64,000 bases of DNA from JAANXG01 sp034520625. Its GTDB lineage: Bacteria; Pseudomonadota; Gammaproteobacteria; Arenicellales; JAANXG01. The stretch spans positions 1 to 64,000 of the forward strand of contig JAXHNI010000004.1 of the NCBI GenBank assembly GCA_034520625.1, in the 5' to 3' direction. Positions within the stretch are counted from its first letter, which is position 1; the number at the start of each line of letters is the position of its first letter. The notes beneath the pieces are model-generated. The model saw only the letters and a program-made list of their open reading frames with translations. It searched no databases and had not been told where the DNA came from. Positions 43,514 to 52,822 of the stretch are shown here, piece by piece. A program made the translations under genes and the position numbers.

Positions 43514-44266
43514 TCAGAAGTCCTTCAGGCGCCGGGTCGTCTCCGGATCCATGAAGCCTTCCACGGTGGCCCCGGTTTCCAGCTCCATGGCCTTTTTGAG
43601 GTCGGCGGCTGCGGTCTGGCCGAGGACGCGCTTCATCGCCCGCGCCGAAAGGGCCGGCAGCCGGGCGACCTTCTCCGCGGTCTCGAGCGCCTCCGCCATG
43701 AGCCGCTCGTCGTCCACGACTCGCCAGGCCACGCCCATCTCCAGCAGCGCGTCGGCGTCGTAGCGCTCGCCCAGCATCAGCATCTCCCGGGCCCGGTTCA
43801 GGCCGGCCATGGCGGGCAGCAGGGCCGTGATGCCGCCGGTGACGAACAGGTTCAGAAACACCTCGGGCAGGAACCCCCGGGCGCCGCGCGCCCAGATCGG
43901 AAAGTCGCAGTTGACGGCCCATGAGAAGCCGCCGCCCACCGCCCAGCCGTTGATGGCACCCACCACGGGCTTGTCGCCGAACACCATCACTTCGGTGACA
44001 CGCTGTATGGCATGGACCAGGTCGCGCGCCGCGTTCTCGTCCTCGGGATGCTCATGGGCGTCCCGGTCGTCACCGGCGCAGAATGCCCGGCCGCGGCCGG
44101 TGAAGACGATGACCGACGCGCTCGGGTCCCGGTTGGCCTCGTCGAATGCCAGAGCCGTCTCATCGATCAGCTGCCGGTTCATGGCGTTGAGCACGTCGGG
44201 CCGGTTCAGGGCGATGGTGCAGATTCCGTTGTCGATGGAGTAGTCGACGGTGTTGTAGTCACTCAT
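43514..44266 (-). CDS. Enoyl-CoA hydratase/isomerase-family protein
   Basis: A 250-residue crotonase. CAGDDRDAHE and NGWAVGGGFSWAVNCDF form the oxyanion hole; the region GFLPEVFLNLFVTGG keeps a Glu (PE) at the first catalytic position, unlike the copy at 2686. It is paired on the minus strand with the PaaK-like ligase gene upstream (3 bases apart), which suggests an aromatic or fatty acid-CoA route. The exact substrate is not evident. Confidence 0.88.
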   Translation of the reverse strand: MSDYNTVDYSIDNGICTIALNRPDVLNAMNRQLIDETALAFDEANRDPSASVIVFTGRGRAFCAGDDRDAHEHPEDENAARDLVHAIQRVTEVMVFGDKPVVGAINGWAVGGGFSWAVNCDFPIWARGARGFLPEVFLNLFVTGGITALLPAMAGLNRAREMLMLGERYDADALLEMGVAWRVVDDERLMAEALETAEKVARLPALSARAMKRVLGQTAAADLKKAMELETGATVEGFMDPETTRRLKDF

Positions 44267-44268
44267 TT

Positions 44269-45588
44269 TCAGTAGTCCCGTATCACGTGTCTGGTTTTGC
44301 CTTCGGTACGCGGCAGGCTGCCGGCAGGCAGTATCCGGACCCGGGCCGTCACGCCGATGTGGCGCTTGATGTCCGCTTCGATATGTTCCGCCTGGCTGGA
44401 CGCATCCATCGAGGCATTCGCTAGCTCAGCCTCCACCGGCAGCACGTCGTAAGGCGGCGGCTGGGTCAGGCGGATGCGATAGTCCCCGGACAGGGCACTG
44501 TACCCGTTGAGCACTGAAGCCACCATGACCGGGAACACGTTGATGCCGCGCACCACGATCATGTCGTCGCTGCGCCCGATTACCCGGAAGCGCGGCGCCG
44601 TGCGGCCGCAGGCGGCCCGGTCAGTGCCGGTGAGGGTAATGATGTCGCCGGTGCGAAAGCGGATCAACGGCTGGCAGTCCTTCGCCAGGTGCGTCAGTAC
44701 GAGCTCGCCGCTTTCCCCCTCCCGCCAGGGTTTGACCGCGAGCGTATCCGGGTCGATCAGCTCCGGGTACAAGACATCCAACGCCACCAGGTGCAGGTCG
44801 CTGCTGAGCATCGACTGGCCGGCGAAATTGCACAACACATCGGTGACGCCGTAGTTCGAGTTTCTCGCTTCAAAACCCCAGGTTTCCTCGAGGCGCCGCC
44901 GGAACGCCGGGTCGTCCAGCCCGGGCTCGCCGCCGAACAGACCCAGTTCGAGACCGAGATCCTTGGGTCGGAGCTCCTGGAAATGCCGGGCGATGGTCTG
45001 CTCCAGCACGGCGGGATAGGAAGGCGTGCAGGAAATCGCCGTGACGCCGAGCTCGCGGATGACGTTCACCAGGCCCCGCGAGTTGCCGACGCCGTAGGGG
45101 ATGACCATGGCGCCGGTGGCCTCCAGGGCGGCGTGGTCGGTGTAACCGCCCATCCACAGTTGATAGTTCAGGCAATGCACGACGCGGTGACCCGGGCCCA
45201 GGCCCGAGGCGGTTTGGGCGCGTCCACCGACCTCGGCGGACATGAGTGCGTCGGCGCGGCTCAGGGCGAGGTTCATTGCGGCGCCGGTGGTGCCGGATGT
45301 GCGGTGCATGCGCATGATGCGCGTCGGGTCCGCGGCCAGGTAGCTGCCGAACGGTCGATTCCGTTCCTGGTCTTCCCTGAGCATCTGCTTGTCGGTGAAC
45401 GGAAGTTCCACCAGGTATTCCAGATCGTCCGGGACAACGCGCCGGGCGCCGTAGAGCGTCCGGTAAAATCCGGAGCGCGCCTGCACGTAAGCGGATTGCG
45501 ACCGCCAGCGGGTTCTCTGTACGGATCGGAGCTCGGCGGGCTCGAGAAAATCCGCCCCCGCCACGGCGGCGTTGACTGCCTGGTTCAC
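44269..45588 (-). CDS. Phenylacetate-CoA-ligase-family AMP-forming ligase
   Basis: A 439-residue PaaK-type ligase that activates an aromatic acid to its CoA ester. RTSGTTGAAMNL is the phosphate loop, YGVTDVLCNFAG the adenine-side motif, LIRFRTGDIITL and GRSDDMIVVRGINVFP the hinge region, and GKTRHVIRD the C-terminal Lys end. The start appears to be GTG at 45586-45588 with no strong ribosome site. It is co-transcribed with the downstream enoyl-CoA hydratase. Identity as phenylacetate ligase itself is not supported: no paa oxygenase genes are near. Confidence 0.87.
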   Translation of the reverse strand: MNQAVNAAVAGADFLEPAELRSVQRTRWRSQSAYVQARSGFYRTLYGARRVVPDDLEYLVELPFTDKQMLREDQERNRPFGSYLAADPTRIMRMHRTSGTTGAAMNLALSRADALMSAEVGGRAQTASGLGPGHRVVHCLNYQLWMGGYTDHAALEATGAMVIPYGVGNSRGLVNVIRELGVTAISCTPSYPAVLEQTIARHFQELRPKDLGLELGLFGGEPGLDDPAFRRRLEETWGFEARNSNYGVTDVLCNFAGQSMLSSDLHLVALDVLYPELIDPDTLAVKPWREGESGELVLTHLAKDCQPLIRFRTGDIITLTGTDRAACGRTAPRFRVIGRSDDMIVVRGINVFPVMVASVLNGYSALSGDYRIRLTQPPPYDVLPVEAELANASMDASSQAEHIEADIKRHIGVTARVRILPAGSLPRTEGKTRHVIRDY

Positions 45589-45891
45589 TGGATCCGGTAA
45601 TTGAAATGGAGAAGTTCGATCTTACACGCAATGCGCCGGACCAGCCGCCGTGGGTTGGAGTCCGGCCCCCGGCACAGGCCTATGCTTCGGTGCTGGTTCT
45701 CAAACCGGGGCTACCGCCTGCGGAGAATTCTGGAGCTTGATGGCTCGTGAGTATTCTCAAATCAAAATACCTGTCGCAGGATGCACCAGGATCCGTAATT
45801 GAGGCCAGGGTCAACGGTGATCCAATCCGAAACTGGACACTATCCGGCGAGTCCCCGACAATCTGTGCCACAACAAAGCGGGTGCCGGACG
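45589..45891 (+). other. Gene-free 303-base stretch between the PaaK-like and sthA genes
   Basis: It must contain the divergent promoters of both genes. I see no small gene, repeat copy or clear operator. Its left part has GGCACAGGCCT, also seen near 35920, but the match is short. Confidence 0.4.
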
Positions 45892-47298
45892 ATGAAAGAC
45901 TATCCACGCTACGATCTGCTCGTCATCGGAAGCGGGCCGGCGGGCAAGGCCGCGGCGATCCAGGCGGCGAAGCTCGGTCGCCGGGTCGCGGTGGTGGACG
46001 GCCGGTCCGAGGTGGGCGGCGTATGCGTGCATACCGGCACCATCCCGAGCAAGACCATGAGGGAGACGGTCCTGAATCTCACCGGCTGGCGGGAGCGCGG
46101 GTTCTATGGTCGGGCTTATCGCGTCAAGCAGGATATCGACGCGTCGGATCTGATGCGCCGGCTGAGCATTACGCTGCAGCGCGAAGTCGAGATCCTGCAG
46201 CATCAGCTCACACGAAACGGCGTGGACGTGATCGTGGGCTTCGCAGGCTTCGTCGACAATGAGACGGTGACCGTGACGCCGCCGGACGGCGAGCCATTCC
46301 AGGTCAGTGCCGACAGGTACATCATCGCCGTGGGCACGAAAACCTACCGTCCCGATTACATCCCCTTCGACGGGAAGTCGGTGCTGGACAGCGACGAGGT
46401 GTTGACCATGGAGAAGCTCCCGCGCTCCTTGACGGTCATCGGCGCCGGCGTTATCGGCGTGGAGTATGCCACCATCTTTCGCGCCCTGGATATCGCGGTC
46501 ACCCTGGTGGAGCCACGGGAATCCATGCTGGATTTCATGGACCGGGAAATCATCATGCAGTTCCGCCACGAGTTGAGCGATGCCGGCCTGCGGCTTCAGT
46601 TCGGCCAGAAGGTAGAGGCCGTTGAGCACAAGAAAAGCGGCGGCTGCATCGTGCGGCTCGAGAACGGGCGGGCCATTGCCTCCGACATGGTCCTGTTCGC
46701 GGCGGGCCGCGTCGGAGCGACGGAAAATCTGGGTCTCGACAACATCGGGCTGGACAGTGATCACCGCGGTCGCCTGGGCGTCGACAGCCGCTTCCGGACC
46801 GGCGTCGACAATATCTATGCAGCCGGCGACGTCATCGGTTTTCCGAGCCTGGCTTCCACTTCCCTCGAGCAGGGTAGAGTGGCGGCGGCCAACGCACTCG
46901 GGCAGAAGGCCTGCAAAGCGCCGGAGTTTTTCCCCTATGGAATCTATGCGGTTCCGGAGATGTCCTCCGTGGGCATGACGGAGGAAGAAGTGGTGGAACG
47001 CAGGATCCCCTACGAGATCGGTCTTGCGCCGTTGCGGGAAACCTCGCGCGGCAAGGTCATGGGGCTGCAGTCCGGGTTGATGAAGACCATCTTCTCCCTG
47101 AAGACGCGAAGGCTGCTCGGCGTTCACATCGTCGGCGAAGGCGCCACGGAATTGATTCACATCGGTCAGGCAGTTCTGACGCTGAAGGGGTCGCTCGACT
47201 ACTTCATTGATAATGCCTTCAATTATCCGACGCTCGCCGAAGCTTACAAGGTGGCGGCGCTGGATGCGCACAATCGTATCGCTGCGGCCGGTGCATGA
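45892..47298 (+). CDS. sthA: Soluble pyridine nucleotide transhydrogenase, SthA type
   Basis: A 468-residue flavoprotein exchanging electrons between NADPH and NAD. FAD site: LLVIGSGPAGKAAAIQAAKLG; NAD site: TVIGAGVIGVEYATIF. The disulfide-reductase pair CVNVGC is CVHTGT here, so only one Cys remains, as in SthA and not in lipoamide dehydrogenase. The text GTIPSKTMRE, SLDYFIDNAFNYPTLAEAYKVAALDA is characteristic. ATG 45892 is used; a longer in-frame start at 45799 adds an unrelated leader. Stand-alone gene. Confidence 0.93.
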   Translation: MKDYPRYDLLVIGSGPAGKAAAIQAAKLGRRVAVVDGRSEVGGVCVHTGTIPSKTMRETVLNLTGWRERGFYGRAYRVKQDIDASDLMRRLSITLQREVEILQHQLTRNGVDVIVGFAGFVDNETVTVTPPDGEPFQVSADRYIIAVGTKTYRPDYIPFDGKSVLDSDEVLTMEKLPRSLTVIGAGVIGVEYATIFRALDIAVTLVEPRESMLDFMDREIIMQFRHELSDAGLRLQFGQKVEAVEHKKSGGCIVRLENGRAIASDMVLFAAGRVGATENLGLDNIGLDSDHRGRLGVDSRFRTGVDNIYAAGDVIGFPSLASTSLEQGRVAAANALGQKACKAPEFFPYGIYAVPEMSSVGMTEEEVVERRIPYEIGLAPLRETSRGKVMGLQSGLMKTIFSLKTRRLLGVHIVGEGATELIHIGQAVLTLKGSLDYFIDNAFNYPTLAEAYKVAALDAHNRIAAAGA

Positions 47299-47650
47299 CG
47301 AGTGCGGGGCGGCGCCAGCCTCTCGCCCGGCTGCGGATACGTGGCGCCATATACCGCAGGCTGTACCGCGGCCGTTCGCACCACAATCCGGAAACGTCCG
47401 GGGTATACCCGGCAGCCGGGATGCCGGTGGCAGCCGGTCGCGTATACGCCCCGGAGCGCCACGCAGCCGGGCGGGGGCTTTCCGGGCGCGGTCGAATCCG
47501 GGGAATCGATACAAACGGGGATATCCGGATTGCCCTTTAGTATGTAGAATGGGAGGAAAACACGGTTCGGGCGAAGCGATGCCGATATTCGCCTTGATTA
47601 CCGGACTGATCAAAACTAAATTGTAGTCTGACCCCTTTCCCGGTGGCCCA
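47299..47650 (+). other. 352-base gap between sthA and dsbB
   Basis: No gene is supported; frames here lack any recognisable domain. The right end (47614-47637, with AGTCTGACCCC) is a fragment of the GGGGTCAGACT repeat family whose full palindromes flank the bufferin operon. Confidence 0.5.
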
Positions 47651-48157
47651 ATGCTGAAACCCCGTCCGGTCTGTATACTCGGATTGCTGGTGTGTATCGG
47701 CCTTTTGGCCTACGCCTATTACATGGAGCACGTACTGCTGCTGGAACCCTGCCCCCTTTGCTGGCTGCAGCGTTTCGTGTTCATGGGGTTCGCCCTCGTC
47801 TTTCTCGTTTGCGCCATACAAAATCCGGGGTCCTGGGTGCGGTACCTTTACGTGCTGATATTCGGACTACTCACGCTTCTGGGTCTCGGCCTCGCGGGGC
47901 GCCATCTGTGGCTGCAGAGTCTGCCGGTGGAAGCTCAACCCGAGTGCGGATTCGGCATCAGCTATATGCTCGATTCACAGCCCCTTACCGACGTCATCGC
48001 CTGGGCGGTCAAGGGGTCCGGAGAGTGCGCGGAAATCCAGTGGACCTTCCTGGGGATCTCCATACCGGGTTGGACGTTCATCGCGTTCGCCCTCATGGGC
48101 ATCACTGTCATCGTATCCCTGGTACGCAATCCCCGGCAGCGCGATATTTTTCGCTAG
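47651..48157 (+). CDS. dsbB: Disulfide bond formation protein DsbB
   Basis: A 168-residue, four-helix inner-membrane protein that re-oxidises DsbA with quinone. The first periplasmic loop has CPLC (LEPCPLCWLQR) and the second has the pair in PECGFGISYMLDSQPL ... GSGECAEIQW. Length and topology match DsbB. The ATG at 47651 follows AATG context after the repeat fragment; no dsbA is near. Function is confident from the two Cys pairs. Confidence 0.94.
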   Translation: MLKPRPVCILGLLVCIGLLAYAYYMEHVLLLEPCPLCWLQRFVFMGFALVFLVCAIQNPGSWVRYLYVLIFGLLTLLGLGLAGRHLWLQSLPVEAQPECGFGISYMLDSQPLTDVIAWAVKGSGECAEIQWTFLGISIPGWTFIAFALMGITVIVSLVRNPRQRDIFR

Positions 48158-48397
48158 CGCGCTTTTATCCGGGTTGTCGCGATCCAGAAACCCGGTTCAC
48201 TGTGAACCCTGCGCCGTCCGGGGGTGCTGAGTGAACGGACCGCCGCGCGTCACGAATATTTGCCAGGCTTGGAAGCCGGGTCATATCATTGATCGCAATC
48301 CCTGCGGGTCGACCCCGTCCGCGGCTTTTCCATGAACGCAATGAGTAACCACAGGGCGCGAATGCCGATGAACAGCCACGTTTCCCGGGACGGTTGA

Positions 48398-49867
48398 ATG
48401 CCCGGCTCCAGTCATGGCAATGCACGCGACCTGCGGGCGTTTGAAGACGCGGATTCGGCGCTGGCGCGGGTCGAGGAGATCTACAGCGACGCGGTGAAGC
48501 GCGTACAGGAGCGTTTCCAGCGTTTCCTGGAGGGAGACCGCCGCGACGGGAAGCAGGACGCGTGTTATCCCTATATCGGCATCGAGGTGGACACCGCCAA
48601 CCTGCCCGACGACATGCGATCGGCCTGGGGCGCCGTCAGGCAGCCCGGCACCTACGGAACTACCATCACCCGGCCGGATCTGTTTCGGGACTACTATCGG
48701 CAGCAGATCGACGCGCTGCTGCAGCATCATGGCGTGCCGGTATACGTGGGGATAAGCGACCGGCCCATTTCCCTGCCCTTCGTGGACGAGGCAACCACCG
48801 CAGAGATCGATCCCAGCGACAAGGTGGACATGCGGCGGCTGTTCCACGGTCCGGACCTTGCCCGGATCGACGATTCCATACCCAACGGCACCTATGAGCC
48901 GCCTCCGGGCCATCCCATGCCCCTGGCCCTGTTCACCGCCGAGCGTGTGGACCTGGCCCTGAACCGGATCCGCCACTACACCGGCACCGATCCCGGCCAC
49001 TTCCAGGGGTTCGTGCTGTTCACCAACTATCAGCGCTACGTGAACCAGTTCGTGGAGCGGGCGCGCGCCGCGGTGACGGGCGGTGAGGAGTACACCGCAT
49101 TCATCGAGCCGGGAGACGTGGTGACCCGGCCGGCGGGCGACGGCGAAACCATCGCCGAAGGCATTCCACCGGCGACCCTGCCCCAGATGCCGGCGTATCA
49201 CGCCGTGCGGTCCGACGGCCTCGGTATTTCGTTGGTGAACATCGGCATCGGGCCGGCCAATGCCAAGACCATCACCGATCACCTGGCCGTGCTCCGTCCC
49301 CATTGCTGGCTGATGCTCGGTCACTGCGGCGGATTGCGGCGCACCCAACGGCTCGGAGACTACGTCCTGGCCCATGCCTACGTCCGCGAGGATCATGTCC
49401 TGGACCAGGACCTGCCGCCGTGGATTCCGCTGCCGGTGATCGCCGAAGTCCAGATCGCCCTGCAGGAAGCCGTCGCGACCTGCACGGGGCTGCGGGGCCG
49501 CGACCTGAAAACCCGTCTTCGCACCGGCACGCTCGCCACCACCGACAACCGCAACTGGGAGCTGCGCTACAAAGAGCTCTACACCCGCTTCAGCCAGTCC
49601 CGGGCTGTTGCGGTGGACATGGAAAGCGCTACCATCGCCGCCAACGGCTTCCGCCTCCGGGTGCCCTACGGCACGCTGCTGTGCGTGTCCGACAAGCCCA
49701 TGCACGGTGAGCTGAAGCTGCGCAACATGGCCAATGCCTTCTACCGTGAGAGCGTCGACCAGCATCTTACCATTGGCCTGGAAACGGTTCGCATCCTCCG
49801 CGAAGCCGGCGTCGACCAGCTCCATTCCCGCAAGCTGCGCAGTATCCAGGAGCCGCCTTTTCTGTAG
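48398..49867 (+). CDS. amn: AMP nucleosidase
   Basis: A 489-residue enzyme splitting AMP into adenine and ribose 5-phosphate. The N-terminal AMP-binding domain includes YPYIGIEVDTANLPDDMRSAWGAV and the C-terminal phosphorylase-like domain NIGIGPANAKTITDHLAVLRPHCWLMLGHCGGLR and AVDMESATIAANG, where the Asp/Glu act in catalysis. Length and motifs match Amn throughout. It is a single gene; the upstream 240 bases hold no recognised feature. Confidence 0.95.
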   Translation: MPGSSHGNARDLRAFEDADSALARVEEIYSDAVKRVQERFQRFLEGDRRDGKQDACYPYIGIEVDTANLPDDMRSAWGAVRQPGTYGTTITRPDLFRDYYRQQIDALLQHHGVPVYVGISDRPISLPFVDEATTAEIDPSDKVDMRRLFHGPDLARIDDSIPNGTYEPPPGHPMPLALFTAERVDLALNRIRHYTGTDPGHFQGFVLFTNYQRYVNQFVERARAAVTGGEEYTAFIEPGDVVTRPAGDGETIAEGIPPATLPQMPAYHAVRSDGLGISLVNIGIGPANAKTITDHLAVLRPHCWLMLGHCGGLRRTQRLGDYVLAHAYVREDHVLDQDLPPWIPLPVIAEVQIALQEAVATCTGLRGRDLKTRLRTGTLATTDNRNWELRYKELYTRFSQSRAVAVDMESATIAANGFRLRVPYGTLLCVSDKPMHGELKLRNMANAFYRESVDQHLTIGLETVRILREAGVDQLHSRKLRSIQEPPFL

Positions 49868-49921
49868 GGGGGCTTTGATCAAAGGTTCCCTGCCTCGATG
49901 CGACAGAAGAAGCCATTGTGG

Positions 49922-49940
49922 GTCAGGCTTGAGGCCTGAC
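49922..49940. repeat. Small GTCAGGC palindrome after amn
   Basis: GTCAGGCTTGAGGCCTGAC-type hairpin located 55 bases after the amn stop. It could act as a terminator; no T run is present. The rest of 49868-50133 holds the YHS gene promoter region with an AT-rich stretch near 50017-50040. Confidence 0.5.
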
Positions 49941-50133
49941 ATGTCGGCAAAAAATGGCGGCTTTCCCGCGCGGAACCGTGCGGACCCTTCGGGCGGAGGA
50001 ACGCGGCCCGGCGGATGATTATCACGATTTTATAACAAATGCGGCTAATTGAACCCGGCCGTTGAACGCAAAGGTGTGATGCCGGTCCATATGTGCAGAT
50101 TGATTGCTCACAATCCAACCTGGAGCCTGCATC

Positions 50134-50676
50134 ATGATTTCACGCTTGTTATTCACCCTTGTGCTGCTGGCCGGTTCCGTGGCTCTGTCCCATGCCGGAC
50201 CGCAGTACGTGGACGAGTCCGGATACGCCGCCGGCGGCTACGACGTGGTCGCCTACCATAGCCTCGAACAGGCGCCCGTTGGCGAGCCCCAGCCGGAGGC
50301 CGTGCCGGGCAGGGCTTCCATTACCGCCGAGTATAACGGCGCCACCTGGGCATTCGCGACGGAGGAGAACCAGGAGAAATTTCTGGCCGATCCGGAACGA
50401 TACGCACCTCGCTTCGACGGCCACTGCGCCTACGGCGTCGCACAGGGCGGCAAAGTGCCGGGAAACCCCAATCTCTGGCGGATCGTCGACGGCGAGCTGT
50501 ACCTTAATATTACACCGAATGTGGTCGGCTTTTTCGAAGAGGACATCCCGGGACACCTGGCCGCGGCGGAGGAGAACTGGAATAAACTGGTGGCCGAAGC
50601 CGTCTCCACCCGAAGCTGGAAGGCCATCGATGCCAACGCCGGCACCTGGTCCATCGAAGCGCCGCTCGACGAATAG
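50134..50676 (+). CDS. Exported YHS-domain protein
   Basis: A 180-residue protein with a signal peptide (LLFTLVLLAGSVALSHA) and a YHS-type domain: GYDVVAYHSLEQAPVGEP and YNGATWAFATEENQEKFLADPERYAPRFDGHCAYGVAQG, where CxYG replaces the usual CPVC. YHS domains bind metals such as copper or iron in transport and resistance contexts. It stops 2 bases before a 27-bp-arm palindrome and is followed by the copper-buffering bufferin operon, so a periplasmic metal role is a fair inference. Confidence 0.85.
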   Translation: MISRLLFTLVLLAGSVALSHAGPQYVDESGYAAGGYDVVAYHSLEQAPVGEPQPEAVPGRASITAEYNGATWAFATEENQEKFLADPERYAPRFDGHCAYGVAQGGKVPGNPNLWRIVDGELYLNITPNVVGFFEEDIPGHLAAAEENWNKLVAEAVSTRSWKAIDANAGTWSIEAPLDE

Positions 50677-50677
50677 C

Positions 50678-50750
50678 AAAATCAATGGGGTCAGACTCGA
50701 TTGATTTTGTCCGAGGCCCGGGGATCAATCGAGTCTGACCCCATTGATTT
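50678..50750. repeat. Perfect 27-bp-arm palindrome, left border of bufferin operon
   Basis: Arms 50678-50704 and 50724-50750 are exact inverse copies; the core of each contains ATCAATGGGGTCAGACTCGA. A second copy is at 53371-53450 and a fragment at 47614. It fits a widespread non-coding repeat family with GGGGTCAGACT cores. It ends 32 bases before the bufA1 ATG and so sits where its promoter should be. Confidence 0.88.
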
Positions 50751-50782
50751 CATATCAGCAACCCACAACAGGAGCATCAACC

Positions 50783-51115
50783 ATGTCCACTAAATCGAAA
50801 ACCCTGTCCAGCGCCATGATGGCGAGCGCCGTCGCAATGGCGGTAACGGCAACCCTCGGCTCGGCGCCCGCCGCCGCGGAGGAGAAAGAGAAGTGCTACG
50901 GCATCTCCCTGGCCGGCGAGAACGACTGTGCCGCCGGTCCCGGCACGACCTGTGCCGGAACGTCCAAGGTTGACTACCAAGGCAACGCCTGGACGCTCGT
51001 GCCCGCCGGTGAATGCGAGAAGTACGGTGTCGAGGAGTCGGCAAAGTACGAGTTGCCCGGCGACCGGCAGGGTTCCCTGGAGGCGCTGGAGCGCGACCTT
51101 CCGGAGAACAGCTGA
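50783..51115 (+). CDS. Bufferin precursor peptide (BufA1-like, DUF2282)
   Basis: A 110-residue precursor. A signal peptide (about 1-32, ending APAAA) is followed by EKCYGISLAGENDCAAGPGT then TCAGTSKVDYQGNAW, the DUF2282/BufA1 signature. The four conserved cysteines are C38, C49, C57 and C78. In studied bufferins some of these are modified by a DUF692 enzyme and the product binds copper in the periplasm; the long signal-peptide-bearing precursor is typical. GGAG lies before ATG 50783. bufB, bufC and a DoxX gene follow in order. Confidence 0.92.
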   Translation: MSTKSKTLSSAMMASAVAMAVTATLGSAPAAAEEKEKCYGISLAGENDCAAGPGTTCAGTSKVDYQGNAWTLVPAGECEKYGVEESAKYELPGDRQGSLEALERDLPENS

Positions 51116-51186
51116 GGTATGTCGAAGATCGCCCGGCTGCCTTGCGGCGGCCGGGCGGCTGCCTGATCAATGAAGCGGATACCGAA

Positions 51187-52053
51187 ATGAACGAACAAGT
51201 GCTGCCGCCGCGAGCTGGCGCGGGCTTGAAGGCCGCTCACTACGACGCGGTGATCAACGAGCATCCGGACGTCGGGTGGTTCGAGGTCCATGCCGAGAAT
51301 TACATGGGCGCCGGCGGTCCGGCGCACCACTACCTGGACCGGTTACGGCGGGACTACCCGCTGTCCATACACGGTGTGGGCCTGTCCATCGGCTCCGACA
51401 GTGCCCTGGATCCGGTCCACCTGGAGCGCCTGAAAAAGGTGGTCGACCGGTACGAACCGGAGATGTTCAGCGAGCACCTGGCCTGGTCGAGCCATGGCGG
51501 CGTGTTCTTCAATGATCTGCTGCCGCTGCCCTATAATGCCGAGACCGCGGCCCGTGTCTGTGGGCATATAGACCAGGTCCAGGACAAGCTGGGAAGGCGG
51601 ATGCTGTTGGAGAATCCGTCGACTTATGTGCGGTTCGAGTCGAGCACGATGAGCGAGTCGGTTTTCCTGAAGGAGGTCGCCGAACGTACCGGCTGCGGTC
51701 TGCTGCTGGACGTCAACAATGTATTCGTGTCGGCGACCAACCACGACTATTCCGCCCTGGACTACCTGGAAACCTTTCCGTTGCGCCACGTTTACGAGAT
51801 TCACCTAGGCGGCCACGCCGGGGATCGGGACGAGGACGACCGGGACCTGCTGATCGACGCCCACGACCGGGCCGTCGCCGGCGAGGTCTGGGAGCTGTAC
51901 CGACACACCATCGAGCGCGCGGGCTCCCTGCCCACCTTGATTGAATGGGACAACAATCTGCCGGACTGGCCGGTCCTGTTCAGCCAAGTGTGCGAGGCGG
52001 AGCGGATGCTGGCTGATCTTCGAAGGGGCGAACGCCATGCCGTCGCTGGCTGA
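51187..52053 (+). CDS. BufB-type DUF692 metalloenzyme
   Basis: A 288-residue TIM-barrel enzyme of the DUF692 (MbnB/BufB) family that oxidatively remodels cysteines of its precursor using iron. Metal-ligand segments are IHGVGLSIGS, FSEHLAWSS, LENPSTY, LDVNNVFVSATNHDY, EIHLGGHA and EWDNNLP. ATG 51187 is preferred; upstream in-frame codons (from 51013) overlap the precursor gene. It overlaps bufC by 17 bases. The partner precursor is BufA1 just upstream. Confidence 0.93.
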   Translation: MNEQVLPPRAGAGLKAAHYDAVINEHPDVGWFEVHAENYMGAGGPAHHYLDRLRRDYPLSIHGVGLSIGSDSALDPVHLERLKKVVDRYEPEMFSEHLAWSSHGGVFFNDLLPLPYNAETAARVCGHIDQVQDKLGRRMLLENPSTYVRFESSTMSESVFLKEVAERTGCGLLLDVNNVFVSATNHDYSALDYLETFPLRHVYEIHLGGHAGDRDEDDRDLLIDAHDRAVAGEVWELYRHTIERAGSLPTLIEWDNNLPDWPVLFSQVCEAERMLADLRRGERHAVAG

Positions 52054-52822
52054 GCTTCAGGACGGCTTCGCACGGGCACTGCGGGACCCGGGTTCGCCCT
52101 TGCCCAACGGGCTTCGCGACGCCGCACCGGGCGGGTCCAGCCGACGTTTCGATGTGTACCGCAACAACATGGTGGTCAGCCTCGTGGAGGCGCTGGGATC
52201 GACGTTTCCGGCGGTCCAGAGGCTGGTGGGAGAGGAATACTTTTCCGCTGCAGCGCGGGCGTACGTGCAGGAAGCGCCGCCGGATTCCCCGGTGCTGCTG
52301 TATTACGGCAGAACCTTCGGCGACTTTCTGGACGCGCTTCCCTCCGCGTCCGGAGTGCCGTATCTCGGTGACGTCGCGCGGCTGGAGTGGGCCCGGATCA
52401 AGGCGCTGCACGCCGCCGACGCCGAGCCCGCGTCCATTGAGGCGCTGGCGGGCGTCAACGAGGCGCGGTTGGAGTCGATCACTTTCACCCTGCAATCCGG
52501 CCTGTCGGTGATCCGGTCCCATTGGCCGGTGGTATCGCTGTGGAATGCGTGCATGAACCGCGAGACTTCCGAGGAAGTGGACATGAGCACGCCGGAAGCC
52601 GCCGTCGTGGTAAGGCCGGCGCTGAAGGTCGGCGTTCACGTCCCGCCTCCCGGAGGCGCGGAGTTTCTGGCGGCCCTGCGGGAAGGTGCGACACTGGGTG
52701 CGGCCGCCGGGCGGGCGATGGACTCGGACGAATCATTCGATCTGGCGGGGCTGCTCCGGTTCGTATTTGAAACCGGCGCGGTGACCGCCGTCCATTCACC
52801 AGAAGAACAAGCTCAACCATGA
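52037..52822 (+). CDS. BufC-type DUF2063 protein
   Basis: A 261-residue protein with the N-terminal DUF2063 domain: LAELQDGFARALRD, RRFDVYRNNMVVSLVEALGSTFPAVQRLVGEEYF. Members partner DUF692 enzymes and are thought to recruit the precursor peptide, as MbnC does for MbnB. The C-terminal part (about 150-261) is less conserved. Its start overlaps bufB and its stop overlaps the DoxX start (ATGA), so the three are translationally coupled. Confidence 0.91.
   Translation: MPSLAELQDGFARALRDPGSPLPNGLRDAAPGGSSRRFDVYRNNMVVSLVEALGSTFPAVQRLVGEEYFSAAARAYVQEAPPDSPVLLYYGRTFGDFLDALPSASGVPYLGDVARLEWARIKALHAADAEPASIEALAGVNEARLESITFTLQSGLSVIRSHWPVVSLWNACMNRETSEEVDMSTPEAAVVVRPALKVGVHVPPPGGAEFLAALREGATLGAAAGRAMDSDESFDLAGLLRFVFETGAVTAVHSPEEQAQP

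Noticed and set aside
44269..45588. Phenylacetate degradation locus (paaK)
   Set aside because: Only the ligase family matches; no paaABCDE, paaG/Z or paa regulator genes are near.
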